Assembly: GCF_035989885.1 (NCBI RefSeq)
Contig: NZ_CP108518.1
Span: 2,484,501-2,548,500, forward strand
DNA length: 64,000 nt
Reading direction: 5' to 3'
Origin: Streptomyces sp. NBC_01232
GTDB lineage: Bacteria; Actinomycetota; Actinomycetes; Streptomycetales; Streptomycetaceae
In this document: piece after piece, positions 28,917-38,017 of the stretch
How positions within the stretch are numbered: the first letter of the stretch is position 1
How the letters are laid out: each line of letters opens with the position of its first letter
Notes under the pieces: model-generated
What the model was told of the DNA's origin: nothing
What the model saw: only the letters and a program-made list of their open reading frames with translations
The model's database searches: none
Program-made: the position numbers and the translations under genes

Positions 28917-29273
28917 TTAGCTGAACGAGTCGCCGCAGGCGCAGGAGCCCGTGGCGTTGGGGTTGTCGATCGTGAAGCCCTGCTTCTCGATGGTGTCGAC
29001 GAAGTCGATCGAGGCACCGTGGAGGTACGGGGAGCTCATCCGGTCCGTGACGACCTTCACACCGTCGAAGTCCTTCACGACGTCGCCGTCGAGGGAGCGC
29101 TCGTCGAAGAAGAGCTGGTAGCGCAGGCCGGAGCAGCCACCGGGCTGGACGGCGACGCGGAGCGCCAGGTCATCGCGGCCTTCCTGCTCCAGCAGGGTCC
29201 TGACCTTCTCGGCGGCGGCGTCGGACAGGAGGATGCCGTCGCTCACAGTGGTCTTGTCGTCCTGTACGGACAT
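28917..29273 (-). CDS. erpA: A-type iron-sulfur cluster carrier/insertion protein
   Basis: A 118-residue HesB/IscA-family protein. The three cluster-binding cysteines are C47 (GGCSGLRY), C111 and C113 (SCACGDSF). It carries Fe-S clusters from the SUF machinery to target enzymes. I chose the ATG at 29273 rather than the one at 29279 because GGGAG then sits 9 nt upstream. It is divergent from nadA, whose product is itself a 4Fe-4S enzyme, so coordinate control from the shared 302-bp region is plausible. Confidence 0.93.
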   Translation of the reverse strand: MSVQDDKTTVSDGILLSDAAAEKVRTLLEQEGRDDLALRVAVQPGGCSGLRYQLFFDERSLDGDVVKDFDGVKVVTDRMSSPYLHGASIDFVDTIEKQGFTIDNPNATGSCACGDSFS

Positions 29274-29455
29274 CTGCATTCACTCCCGAAGTGGGCGGCT
29301 CCCCGCCGGGGGCGGGGAAACGTCGGACTCTTGCCGTCGGTGGCAACGAGCGGGACCGCGGATTCATTCCGGGACCCGACGCTTGTTTCAGATATTCCAT
29401 GCTCGCACACCGCGCGCGGGGGTGGGCCCGATGAATCGTGGGCTGATGCGTCACA

Positions 29456-29515
29456 TTGACACTATCGGCATCGTCAAACTGACGTGAAGCGGTTATGATA
29501 GATAACGTCAAGTAG
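29456..29515. promoter_or_regulatory. erpA-nadA divergent control region
   Basis: In otherwise G/C-rich DNA this A/T-rich block holds TTGACA (29456-29461), a TATGAT box facing nadA (29494-29499), an imperfect palindrome GTTAT-gatag-ATAAC (29492-29506) and CGTCAA twice (29472 and 29506). It has the look of a promoter with an operator, but no regulator can be named. Confidence 0.45.
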
Positions 29516-29575
29516 ACGAGAAGTCGAAGCGATGATCCAGAAGTCCCTAGTCGCAGAACAGAAAGGGTGCGTGTC

Positions 29576-30754
29576 GTGACCACCGCCCAGCCTTTGGACG
29601 TCCAGCCGACGCCCCTTGCCCTGCTGCTGCTCGGCCGTGAGGCCGACCCCAAGAGCGAGCGCGGGGTGGAGTGCCCCGGCGACCTGCCCTCGCCGTCGGA
29701 CCCGAACCTCGTGGAGCGTGCCCGCGCGGCCAAGGAGAAGCTCGGGGACAAGGTCTTCATCCTGGGCCACCACTACCAGCGTGACGAGGTCATCGAGTTC
29801 GCGGACGTCACCGGCGACTCCTTCAAGCTGGCCAAGGACGCGGCCGCCAAGCCGGAGGCCGAGTACATCGTCTTCTGCGGCGTGCACTTCATGGCCGAGT
29901 CCGCGGACATCCTGACCTCGGACGACCAGAAGGTGGTCCTGCCGGACCTGGCCGCCGGCTGCTCGATGGCCGACATGGCCACCGCCGAGCAGGTCGCGGA
30001 GTGCTGGGACGTACTGACCGAGGCCGGCATCGCCGACGCCACGGTGCCCGTCTCGTACATGAACTCCTCCGCCGACATCAAGGCCTTCACCGGCAAGCAC
30101 GGCGGCACGATCTGTACGTCGTCCAACGCGAAGAAGGCCCTGGAGTGGGCGTTCGAGCAGGGCGAGAAGATCCTCTTCCTCCCGGACCAGCACCTGGGCC
30201 GCAACACCGCCGTCCGCGACATGGGCATGTCCCTGGACGACTGCGTGCTCTACAACCCGCACAAGCCGAACGGCGGCCTGACCGTCGAGCAGCTGCGGAA
30301 CGCCAAGATGATCCTGTGGCGCGGGCACTGCTCGGTGCACGGCCGGTTCTCGGTCGACTCGGTCAACGACGTCCGCGCCCGGATCCCCGGCGTGAACGTC
30401 CTCGTCCACCCCGAGTGCAAGCACGAGGTCGTGGCGGCCGCGGACTACGTCGGTTCGACGGAGTACATCATCAAGGCGCTGGAGGCGGCCCCGGCCGGCT
30501 CCAAGTGGGCGATCGGCACCGAGCTGAACCTCGTCCGCCGACTGGCGAACCGTTTCGCCGCGGAGGACAAGGAGGTCGTCTTCCTCGACAAGACGGTCTG
30601 CTTCTGCTCGACGATGAACCGCATCGACCTCCCGCACCTGGTGTGGACGCTGGAGTCGCTGGCCGAGGGCAACCTCGTCAACCAGATCCAGGTCGACAAG
30701 GAGACGGAGAGCTTCGCGAAGCTCGCGCTGGAGCGGATGCTGGCGCTCCCGTAG
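29576..30754 (+). CDS. nadA: Quinolinate synthase
   Basis: A 392-residue enzyme that condenses iminoaspartate with dihydroxyacetone phosphate to quinolinate in de novo NAD synthesis. It contains the NadA segments GHHYQRDEVIEFAD, the first cluster cysteine in VFCGVHFMAES, CSMADM, WRGHCSVHGRF, HPECKHEV and CFCSTMNRIDLPHL, consistent with a 4Fe-4S cluster. I chose the GTG at 29576 (MTTAQPLDVQPTP), with AAAGG about 10 nt upstream; a GTG three codons earlier is also in frame. Confidence 0.96.
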   Translation: MTTAQPLDVQPTPLALLLLGREADPKSERGVECPGDLPSPSDPNLVERARAAKEKLGDKVFILGHHYQRDEVIEFADVTGDSFKLAKDAAAKPEAEYIVFCGVHFMAESADILTSDDQKVVLPDLAAGCSMADMATAEQVAECWDVLTEAGIADATVPVSYMNSSADIKAFTGKHGGTICTSSNAKKALEWAFEQGEKILFLPDQHLGRNTAVRDMGMSLDDCVLYNPHKPNGGLTVEQLRNAKMILWRGHCSVHGRFSVDSVNDVRARIPGVNVLVHPECKHEVVAAADYVGSTEYIIKALEAAPAGSKWAIGTELNLVRRLANRFAAEDKEVVFLDKTVCFCSTMNRIDLPHLVWTLESLAEGNLVNQIQVDKETESFAKLALERMLALP

Positions 30755-30773
30755 CCGCCGCCCCCGGTACGCG

Positions 30774-30810
30774 CGAAGGGCCGCCCCTCGATACGAGGGG
30801 CGGCCCTTCG
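30774..30810. terminator. Strong bidirectional hairpin terminator
   Basis: A perfect 17-bp stem (30774-30790 with 30794-30810, loop ATA) lies between the convergent nadA and the efflux permease gene. Confidence 0.87.
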
Positions 30811-30826
30811 GCCTTGGTGCGAGGGG

Positions 30827-33800
30827 TCAGACCGTGGCCGGGGACTCCTCGTCCTCCGCCGCCGAGGGAGCCGGGACCACCGTCAGGCGGGCCGTCTTCT
30901 TCGCACGGCGGCGCTCCTTGCGGAGCTCCACCATCGTGTAGAGGGTCGGCACCAGCAGCAGCGTCAGCAGGGTCGAGCTGACCAGGCCGCCGATCACCAC
31001 GACCGCGAGCGGCTGCGAGATGAAGCCGCCCTCGCCGGTGACGCCCAGCGCCATCGGGAGCAGCGCGAAGATCGTCGCCAGGGCCGTCATCAGGATCGGG
31101 CGCAGCCGGTGCCGGCCGCCCTCGATGACCGCCTCGACGACGCCCAGGCCCTGGGCGCGGTACTGGTTGACCAGGTCGATCAGGACGATCGCGTTGGTCA
31201 CCACGATGCCGATGAGCATCAGCATGCCGATCATCGCCGGGACACCCATCGGGGTGCCGGTGATCAGCAGCAGGCCGAGTGCGCCGGTCGCCGCGAACGG
31301 GATCGAGACCAGCAGGATCAGCGGCTGGATCAGCGAGCGGAAGGTCGAGACCAGCAGCATGAACACGATCGCGATGGCCGCGAGCATGGCCAGGCCGAGC
31401 GAGCCGAAGGCCTCGTCCTGGTCCTCGGAGACGCCGCCGATGGAGGCCGAGGCGCCGTCCGGCAGGTCCAGGGCCTTGAGCTTGGTCTGGAGCTCGGCGC
31501 TGACCGCGCCGGTGTTGTCGCCGAGCGGCCGTGCGGTGACGGTGGCGGCGCGGGCGCCGTCGATCCGGGTCATCGCGACCGGGCCGGGGACCTCCTTGAC
31601 CTCGGCGATGTCACCGAGCCTGACCGGGCCGACCGGGAGCGCCTGCAGTTCGGCCAGGGTGGTGGCCGGCTGCGCGGACTTGATGACGATGTCCCGCTCG
31701 GTGTCGTCGAGGACGGCCTTGCCCGCCGGGTTGCCCCGGACGGCCTGCGCGACGATGACGCCGAGCGTGGCCTGGTCGAGGCCCGCGTCCGCCGCCTTGG
31801 CGGTGGCGGTCACGGAGATGCGGGGCACGGACTGGGACAGGTCGCTCTGCACGTCGGCGACGTTCTCGAGCTTCGCCACCTCCGCGCGGACCTGCTCGGC
31901 GGCCTCGCCGAGGACCTTGGCGTCACCGGCCTTGACGACCACGCTGAGGTTCTGGCTGCCGAAGCCGTCGCCGGCCACGATGCGGGTCTCGCCGATGCCG
32001 TCGAGCGCGGCCAGCTTCTCCTCGATCCGCTTCTTGACGGCGTCGCCCTCGCCCGCGTCCTTCAGGGAGACCTGGTACGAGGCCTGGTTGGAGCCCGTAC
32101 CGCCGCCGAAGGCCGCGAGGAAGCCGGAGGAGCCGACGGTGACCTGGTAGCTCTTGACGCCCTCGACCGAGGACAGCACCTTCTCGACCTTGCGGCTCGC
32201 CTCGTCGGAGGCGGCCAGCGAGGTGCCCGGGGCGAGCTCCTGCTTGACCGTCAGGACTTCCTGCTCGCCGGCGTCGAAGAAGTTGGTCTTCAGCATCGGA
32301 GTCATGCCGAGGGTGCCGATGAGGACGACCACGGCGATGGCCACGCTGGTCAGCCGGCGCCGGGTGGCGAAGCCGAGCACGCGCACGTAGATGAGCTGGA
32401 GGCGGCTGCGCGCCTCCTTCTCCTCGGCCTCGCGGCGGGCCTTCGCGGCGCTCTCGGCGTTCCCGGGCTCAACGCCCTTGGGCGCGCTGAGGAACCAGTA
32501 CGAGAGCACCGGCACGACCGTCAGGGAGACGAGCAGCGAGGCCAGCAGCGCCGCGGTGACGGTGAGCGAGAACGAGCCGAAGAGCTCGCCGATCATGCCG
32601 CCGGTGAGACCGATCGGCAGGAAGACGGCGACGGTGGTGAGCGTGGACGCGGTGACCGCGCCGGCGACCTCCTTGACCGCGGCGATGATCGCGGCCTCGC
32701 GCTCCTCGCCGTAGCCGAGGTGGCGCTTGATGTTCTCCAGGACCACGATCGAGTCGTCGACGACACGGCCGATGGCGATGGTGAGGGCGCCCAGGGTCAG
32801 CATGTTGAGCGACAGGTCGCGGGTCCACAGCACGATGAGCGCGAGGACGACGGACAGCGGGATGGAGACCGCGGTGACCAGCGTCGAGCGCAGCGAGGCC
32901 AGGAAGACCAGGATCACGATCACCGCGAAGAGCAGGCCCAGCAGGCCCTCGGTGGTGAGGCTGGAAATGGACTTGGCGACGGCCGGGCCCTGATCGCTGA
33001 CGACGGTCAGGTCGGCGCCGGCGCCGAGCGTGGAGCGCAGCTCGGGGAGCTTGTCCTTGACCGCGTCGGAGATGGCGACGGCGCTGCCGTCCTTGTCCAT
33101 GGTGAGGACGAGGGCGAGGCTCGGCTTTCCGTTCGTCCGGGTGAGGGAGACGGCCTTGGCCGGCTCCTGCTTCACGGCGGCGACGTCGCCGAGGCGGACG
33201 GCCGGCTTGCCTGCACCGGGGCTCAGGCGCAGCTCCTCCAGCTGGGAGAGGGAGGTGAAGCCGGAGCCCACGCGCACGGTGCGGTTCTTGCCCGCCTCGT
33301 CGAAGGAGCCGGCGGGGACGGCCGCGCCGCCCGCCTGGAGGCCCTTGGCGAGGGCGCCGCCGTCGAGGCCGGCGGCCGCGAGCTTGGCGTTGTCGGGGGT
33401 GATGGTGACCTGGAGGTCCTGGACGCCGTCGACGGTGACCTGGCCGACGCCCTCGATGTCCGACAGGACGGGGACGACGGAACGTTCCAGCTGGTCGGCC
33501 AGCGCCTGCTGGTCCTTGTCGGAGGTGACGGCGAGGATGACCGTCGGGATGTCGTCGGTGGAACCGGCCACCACCTGCGGGTCCACCTCGGCGGGCAGCC
33601 GGACGCGGGCCCGGTTGACGGCCTGCTGGACGTCGGCGACGAGCTGCTTGGTGCCGCTGTCGCCGTAGTCGAAGGTGGCCATGATGAGGGCGTTGCCCTC
33701 GCTGGCGGTGGAGGTGATGCCGGTGATGCCGTCGACGCCCTTGAGCATGGCCTCGATCGGTTCGACGACCTGCTTCTCCACCACGTCGGGCGAGGCGCCC

Positions 33801-33958
33801 TGGTACGGCGCGAGCACGGACACCATCGGCAGTTCGATGGAGGGCAGCAGCTGCTGCTTGAGCTGCGGGATGGCTATGGCGCCGAAGAGGAGCGCGACGA
33901 TCGACACGAGGCCGACCAGAGCCCTTTGGGCAAGGCTGAAGCGGGACAGCCAGGACAT
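30827..33958 (-). CDS. RND-superfamily efflux permease (HAE1/AcrB-like)
   Basis: A 1043-residue proton-driven transporter with the duplicated RND layout: one helix, a large extracytoplasmic loop, six helices, then the same again. Recognisable parts are LPSIELPMVSVLAPYQGASPD near the N-terminus, the membrane motif AIGRVVDDSIVVLENIKRHL with the proton-relay aspartates, and IGIVVTNAIVLIDLVNQ in the second half. I chose the ATG at 33958 (MSWLSRFSLAQRALVG). No membrane-fusion protein or outer channel gene is nearby, as expected for a monoderm. Substrate unknown. Confidence 0.92.
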   Translation of the reverse strand: MSWLSRFSLAQRALVGLVSIVALLFGAIAIPQLKQQLLPSIELPMVSVLAPYQGASPDVVEKQVVEPIEAMLKGVDGITGITSTASEGNALIMATFDYGDSGTKQLVADVQQAVNRARVRLPAEVDPQVVAGSTDDIPTVILAVTSDKDQQALADQLERSVVPVLSDIEGVGQVTVDGVQDLQVTITPDNAKLAAAGLDGGALAKGLQAGGAAVPAGSFDEAGKNRTVRVGSGFTSLSQLEELRLSPGAGKPAVRLGDVAAVKQEPAKAVSLTRTNGKPSLALVLTMDKDGSAVAISDAVKDKLPELRSTLGAGADLTVVSDQGPAVAKSISSLTTEGLLGLLFAVIVILVFLASLRSTLVTAVSIPLSVVLALIVLWTRDLSLNMLTLGALTIAIGRVVDDSIVVLENIKRHLGYGEEREAAIIAAVKEVAGAVTASTLTTVAVFLPIGLTGGMIGELFGSFSLTVTAALLASLLVSLTVVPVLSYWFLSAPKGVEPGNAESAAKARREAEEKEARSRLQLIYVRVLGFATRRRLTSVAIAVVVLIGTLGMTPMLKTNFFDAGEQEVLTVKQELAPGTSLAASDEASRKVEKVLSSVEGVKSYQVTVGSSGFLAAFGGGTGSNQASYQVSLKDAGEGDAVKKRIEEKLAALDGIGETRIVAGDGFGSQNLSVVVKAGDAKVLGEAAEQVRAEVAKLENVADVQSDLSQSVPRISVTATAKAADAGLDQATLGVIVAQAVRGNPAGKAVLDDTERDIVIKSAQPATTLAELQALPVGPVRLGDIAEVKEVPGPVAMTRIDGARAATVTARPLGDNTGAVSAELQTKLKALDLPDGASASIGGVSEDQDEAFGSLGLAMLAAIAIVFMLLVSTFRSLIQPLILLVSIPFAATGALGLLLITGTPMGVPAMIGMLMLIGIVVTNAIVLIDLVNQYRAQGLGVVEAVIEGGRHRLRPILMTALATIFALLPMALGVTGEGGFISQPLAVVVIGGLVSSTLLTLLLVPTLYTMVELRKERRRAKKTARLTVVPAPSAAEDEESPATV

Positions 33959-34094
33959 GGGTATGGGATCTCTCTGCAGTGACGAACGCGAGGGCAGTCC
34001 CACCCTGTCCCATCGCCGTGGCGCATTTCGTCGCTCGCAGGTGCCGTCCTTATGTGCGGCATACCGCGTCCGCAGTACGCGTACTGCTCCGTCG

Positions 34095-34820
34095 CTACTC
34101 CGCCCGCGGTCGGACAAGTCCCGATTCGTAGGCGATGACCACCAATTGCGCACGGTCGCGGGCGCCGAGCTTGGCCATGGCCCGGTTCACATGGGTCTTG
34201 ACGGTCAGCGGGCTGACCTCCAGCCGTCCCGCGATCCCGTCGTTGGACAGCCCCGCCGCCACGTGTACGAGGACCTCGCGCTCCCGGACGGTCAGCGCGG
34301 CGAGCCGCTGCGCGTGCGCCCCGGCCGAGGCCCCGGCTGCGGGGTCGGCGCCGCCGCCCTGGGCGAGGAAGGTGGCGATGAGGCCTTTGGTGGCGGCCGG
34401 GGAGAGCAGCGCCTCGCCGGCCGCGGCGACGCGGATGGCGTTGAGCAGTTCGTCGGGCTCGGCGCCCTTGCCGAGGAAGCCGGAGGCGCCGGCCCGAAGG
34501 GCCGAGACCACGTACTCGTCGACCTCGAAGGTGGTCAGCATGACCACGCGCACGGCGGCGAGTTCCGGGTCCGCGCTGATCATGCGGGTGGCGGCGAGTC
34601 CGTCGGTACCGGGCATCCGGATGTCCATCAGGACGACGTCGGGCCGTGTCCGGCGGGCGAGTTCGACGGCCTGCGCCCCGTCGGAGGCCTCCCCGACGAC
34701 TTCCATGTCGGGTTCGGAGTCCACGAGCACCTTGAAGGCGCTGCGCAGGAGCGCCTGGTCGTCGGCGAGCAGCACCCTGACGGGCGCGGCGGAGGGCTGG
34801 TCCGTCGCAGTGTGATCCAC
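34095..34820 (-). CDS. NarL/LuxR-family response regulator, no adjacent kinase
   Basis: A 241-residue two-domain regulator. The receiver has VLLADDQALLR (acidic pair), phospho-acceptor D66 in VVLMDIRMPG, and a GKGA segment supplying the lysine. The C-terminal helix-turn-helix is complete: LTVREREVLVHVAAGLSNDG to VKTHVNRAMAKLG. It starts with GTG. There is no kinase next to it; a histidine kinase of the matching class without a regulator is found at 44.9 kb. It lies upstream of the efflux permease on the same strand, 136 bp away, so that gene is a possible target. Confidence 0.92.
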   Translation of the reverse strand: MDHTATDQPSAAPVRVLLADDQALLRSAFKVLVDSEPDMEVVGEASDGAQAVELARRTRPDVVLMDIRMPGTDGLAATRMISADPELAAVRVVMLTTFEVDEYVVSALRAGASGFLGKGAEPDELLNAIRVAAAGEALLSPAATKGLIATFLAQGGGADPAAGASAGAHAQRLAALTVREREVLVHVAAGLSNDGIAGRLEVSPLTVKTHVNRAMAKLGARDRAQLVVIAYESGLVRPRAE

Positions 34821-34854
34821 GGTGCGAGGGTACGCGGGCCCGTGGGCCGCGCGC

Positions 34855-35676
34855 TCAGCCCAGGGCGAGGACGATCAGGGCGGTGGTCGCCGCGATCTCG
34901 GCCAGGGCGCCGAAGACATCGCCGGTGACCCCGTCGAAGCGGCGTACGCAGCGGCGCAGCAGCAGTTCCGCGGCGAGCAGGGCGGCCAGGACCGCCGCCG
35001 CGCTCCGGCCTGCGGCGGGCAGGCCCATCGGGAGGGCGGCGGCCGCGGCGGCCACGACCACCAGCGCGGTGACCGCGGCGGCGACGCGGCGCGGGACCAC
35101 CCCGGCGACCGCGGCGCCGAGGCCTTCGGGCCGGGCGGCGGGGACGCCGTCGCGGGAGGCCAGGGTCATGGCGAGGCGGGCCGTCACAGCGGCGACGACG
35201 GCGGCGAGGGCGCCGCGGATCCAGCTGTCGGCGTAGATCTCGGACAGGGCGGCCACCTGCACCAGCAGTACGAGCACCAGGGTCACGACGCCGAAGGGGC
35301 CGATGTCGGACTGCTTCATGATGCGCAGCGCCTCGCCGGCGGGTTTGGCGCTGCCGAGGCCGTCCGCGGTGTCGGCGAGCCCGTCCAGGTGCAGTCCCCG
35401 GGTCAGCGCCGCCGGTACGGCGACGGTGAGGGCCGCGGCGAGCAGCGGGCCCGCACCGAGCAGCAGCAGGAGCACTCCGGGGACGGCCGCGAGCAGGCCC
35501 ACGGCGAGCCCGGCGAGCGGGGCGCAGGCCATTCCGGTGCGGGCGGCGGGGCGGTCCCAGCGGGTGATGCGGGCGGGCAGCACGGTGAGGGTGCCGAACG
35601 CGAAGCGGACGCCGTCGGGGAACGAGGCGCGTTCTGGGGGCGGCGTCTGGGGCGGGCTGTCGAACGAATCTGTCAT
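34855..35676 (-). CDS. cobS: Adenosylcobinamide-GDP ribazoletransferase (cobalamin synthase)
   Basis: A 273-residue integral membrane enzyme joining adenosylcobinamide-GDP and alpha-ribazole in the last part of B12 synthesis. The substrate-binding signature LHLDGLADTADGLGS is intact, followed by MKQSDIGPFGVV; about seven hydrophobic helices surround these. CobU and CobT, its pathway partners, are encoded about 4-6 kb away on the other strand. Confidence 0.93.
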   Translation of the reverse strand: MTDSFDSPPQTPPPERASFPDGVRFAFGTLTVLPARITRWDRPAARTGMACAPLAGLAVGLLAAVPGVLLLLLGAGPLLAAALTVAVPAALTRGLHLDGLADTADGLGSAKPAGEALRIMKQSDIGPFGVVTLVLVLLVQVAALSEIYADSWIRGALAAVVAAVTARLAMTLASRDGVPAARPEGLGAAVAGVVPRRVAAAVTALVVVAAAAAALPMGLPAAGRSAAAVLAALLAAELLLRRCVRRFDGVTGDVFGALAEIAATTALIVLALG

Positions 35677-35746
35677 CGGCGGGAACGGTACCCGCTCGGC
35701 GCGGACGGTAAATTACCCATTACGTTCCAAATAGGGAGTCAGTGGG

Positions 35747-36520
35747 ATGGGTCACTGGTGGTATCGGAACATCGTCGAACCGGGGAAGCTGCCCCTCCTG
35801 CTCGCCCTGCTCGCCTTCGTGATGTCCTTCCTGGTCACCCGCGTGATCACCAGGATGATCCGGGCCGGCCGGGGCCCCTTCAAGAACGTCACGCCGGGCG
35901 GTCTGCACATCCACCACGTGGTGCCGGGCGTGATCCTCGTGATCATCGGCGGGTTCGGCGCGGTCGGCAGCGGCCGGTACGGCTTCGGCGCGTGGGCCTC
36001 GGCCGTGATCTTCGGCCTCGGCGCGGGCCTGGTCCTGGACGAGTTCGCGCTGATCCTGCACCTCGACGACGTCTACTGGAGCGAGCAGGGCCGCAAGAGC
36101 GTGGAGCTCGTGGTCGTCACGGCCGCCGTCGTGGCCCTGGTCATCGGCGGGTTCGTGCCCTTCGGGGTGAACGACCTGTCCAGCGAGGAGCGCCAGAGCC
36201 GCGGCCTGGTCGTCATGAACGGGGCCACCAACTTCTTCCTGGCCCTGATCGCCCTGTGGAAGGGCAAGGCGCGCACCGCGCTCTTCGGCCTCGTCGTCCC
36301 CCTGGTGGCGCTGGTCGGCGCGATCCGGCTGGCCCGGCCCGGATCCCCGTACGCGAAGAAGTTCTACGCGAACCGTCCGCGCGCCCGGGCCAGGACCGAG
36401 CTGCGCGCCTTCCACCACGACCGGCGCTGGGCGAGCCCGCGGCGCAGGTTCGAGAACTTCATCGGCGGGACCCCCGACCCCGAGCACCCCGTGTCCCTGG
36501 AGAAACCTCCCCCGCACTGA
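35747..36520 (+). CDS. Conserved integral membrane protein, unknown function
   Basis: A 257-residue protein with a GGGAG site before its ATG. About five to six membrane helices are visible (LPLLLALLAFVMSFLVTRVI, GVILVIIGGFGAVGSG, AVIFGLGAGLVLDEFALIL, VVVTAAVVALVIGGFVPF). A polar motif GGLHIHHVVPG between the first helices and HLDDVYWSEQGR after the third are probably functional; the paired histidines and acidic residues could bind metal. The C-terminal tail is basic. No function is known to me. Confidence 0.8.
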   Translation: MGHWWYRNIVEPGKLPLLLALLAFVMSFLVTRVITRMIRAGRGPFKNVTPGGLHIHHVVPGVILVIIGGFGAVGSGRYGFGAWASAVIFGLGAGLVLDEFALILHLDDVYWSEQGRKSVELVVVTAAVVALVIGGFVPFGVNDLSSEERQSRGLVVMNGATNFFLALIALWKGKARTALFGLVVPLVALVGAIRLARPGSPYAKKFYANRPRARARTELRAFHHDRRWASPRRRFENFIGGTPDPEHPVSLEKPPPH

Positions 36521-36550
36521 GACACCAAGGCACGGCACGACAGCACGGAA

Positions 36551-36593
36551 ACGACGGCGGGCCCTCCCCGGGAAGGGGAGGGCCCGCCGTCGT
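36551..36593. terminator. Strong bidirectional hairpin terminator
   Basis: A perfect 19-bp stem (36551-36569 with 36575-36593, 5-nt loop) lies between the convergent membrane-protein gene and the PspAA gene. Confidence 0.88.
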
Positions 36594-36659
36594 GTCGGTG
36601 CCGGAAGGGCCGCAGAAAAGGCGCGGGCGCCGGCGCAGAGGGTCGGGATCAGGCCGAAT

Positions 36660-36938
36660 TCAGCCCGGGATCAGGCCGTCGTCGCTGAGCATCTCCCGGA
36701 CCTCGTCGAGCGTCGCGTCGGGTGCCGGCAGGATCAGCTCGGACGGCTCCAGCGCGTCGTCGGGCAGCGGCTCGCCGAGCCGCCGCACGGCTTCGAGCAG
36801 TGCTCCCAGCGTGCGCCGGAAGCCCGCCTCGTCGCTGCCCTCGATCTCCGCGAGCAGTTCGTCGTCCAGCTTGTTGAGCTCGGTGAAGTGGCTGTCCGCC
36901 AGCTCCACCTGGCCTTCCCCCATGATGCGGACAATCAT
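36660..36938 (-). CDS. pspAA: PspA-associated protein PspAA
   Basis: A 92-residue acidic protein beginning MIVRIMGEGQVELADSHF, the typical start of the PspAA family, and containing LNKLDDELLAEIEGSDEAGFRRTL. It follows pspA by 13 bp and should form part of an envelope-stress module with it. Its molecular role is thought to be as a partner or regulator of PspA assemblies; this is known of the family only in outline. Confidence 0.85.
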   Translation of the reverse strand: MIVRIMGEGQVELADSHFTELNKLDDELLAEIEGSDEAGFRRTLGALLEAVRRLGEPLPDDALEPSELILPAPDATLDEVREMLSDDGLIPG

Positions 36939-36951
36939 GACGGGCCCCGTC

Positions 36952-37746
36952 CTACTGCTTGTCGAACCGGTGCGGCGTCTGCGACTGCTGGCCGTTGCCC
37001 TGGGCGCCGCCCTCGATGGCCTGCTGCTGGGCGGACGAGCCACCCGCCAGCTCGGCCTTCATCCGCTGGAGCTCCAGCTCCACGTCCGTACCGCCCGAGA
37101 GGCGGTCCAGCTCGGCCTGGATGTCGTCCTTGGAGCCCAGCCCGCTCTGGTCGTCGAGCGCGCCGGAGGCCAGCAGCTCGTCGATCGCACCGGCGCGGGC
37201 CTGCAGCTGGGCGGTCTTGTCCTCGGCCCGCTGGATGGCCAGGCCGACGTCGCTCATCTCCTCGGAGATGCCGGAGAAGGACTCCGCGATCCGGGTCTGC
37301 GCCTGGGCCGCCGTGTAGGTGGCCTTGATGGTCTCCTTCTTCGTGCGGAAGGCGTCCACCTTGGCCTGCAGCCGCTGGGCGGCGAGCGTCAGCTTCTCCT
37401 CCTCGCCCTGCAGGGTCTGGTGCTGCACCTCCAGGTCGCTGACCTGCTGCTGGAGCGAGGCGCGGCGGGACAGGGCCTCACGGGCCAGGTCCTCGCGGCC
37501 GAGGGCGAGGGCCTTGCGCCCCTGGTCCTCCAGCTTGGCGGACTGCCCCTGGAGCTGGTTCAGCTGCAGCTCCAGGCGCTTGCGGGAGGTCGCGACGTCG
37601 GCGACTCCGCGGCGCACCTTCTGCAGCAGCTCCAGCTGCTTCTGGTACGAGTAGTCGAGGGTTTCGCGCGGGTCCTCGGCCCGGTCAAGGGCCTTGTTCG
37701 CCTTCGCGCGGAAGATCATCCCCATACGCTTCATGACACCGCTCAT
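36952..37746 (-). CDS. pspA: Phage-shock protein A / IM30 family protein
   Basis: A 264-residue, almost wholly coiled-coil protein (residues 1-220) of the ESCRT-III-like PspA/Vipp1 superfamily. It starts MSGVMKRMGMIFRAKANKALDRAEDPRETLDYSYQKQ, the amphipathic membrane-binding helix and first core helix. The C-terminal 35 residues are Gln/Gly-rich and disordered. It protects the membrane during envelope stress. I chose the ATG at 37746 because the family always begins at this point. It forms an operon with the PspAA gene. Confidence 0.93.
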   Translation of the reverse strand: MSGVMKRMGMIFRAKANKALDRAEDPRETLDYSYQKQLELLQKVRRGVADVATSRKRLELQLNQLQGQSAKLEDQGRKALALGREDLAREALSRRASLQQQVSDLEVQHQTLQGEEEKLTLAAQRLQAKVDAFRTKKETIKATYTAAQAQTRIAESFSGISEEMSDVGLAIQRAEDKTAQLQARAGAIDELLASGALDDQSGLGSKDDIQAELDRLSGGTDVELELQRMKAELAGGSSAQQQAIEGGAQGNGQQSQTPHRFDKQ

Positions 37747-38017
37747 GGGCTTCGCGCGCCCCCTTCTAGACGGACTGTGCTCCAGGTCACCGACAGGACC
37801 CACAGTACGGGCCCTGTCTCCATTACCGCACTGTTCGAGTACGGATGCGCTCCTCCTCCAGGACGACTACGCCAGCGCCCCATCAGGCGTAAGGAGTAGG
37901 TGATCCCAGGAGAACGGGCCCACCGAACACACCGTGCAATGGGAAGACGCCCGCCGTTGCCGGATCGTTCCCCAGCAGGGTGGGGCCCATGCCCGCAACC
38001 ACGTACGCTTGGGTTTT

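Noticed and set aside
31109..33982. Long plus-strand ORF opposite the RND permease, and similar large ORFs opposite ctaD, lpdA and pelF
   Set aside because: These follow from the codon bias of the real gene on the other strand; the products are Arg/His/Asp/Gly-rich with no domain, and they lack ribosome sites.
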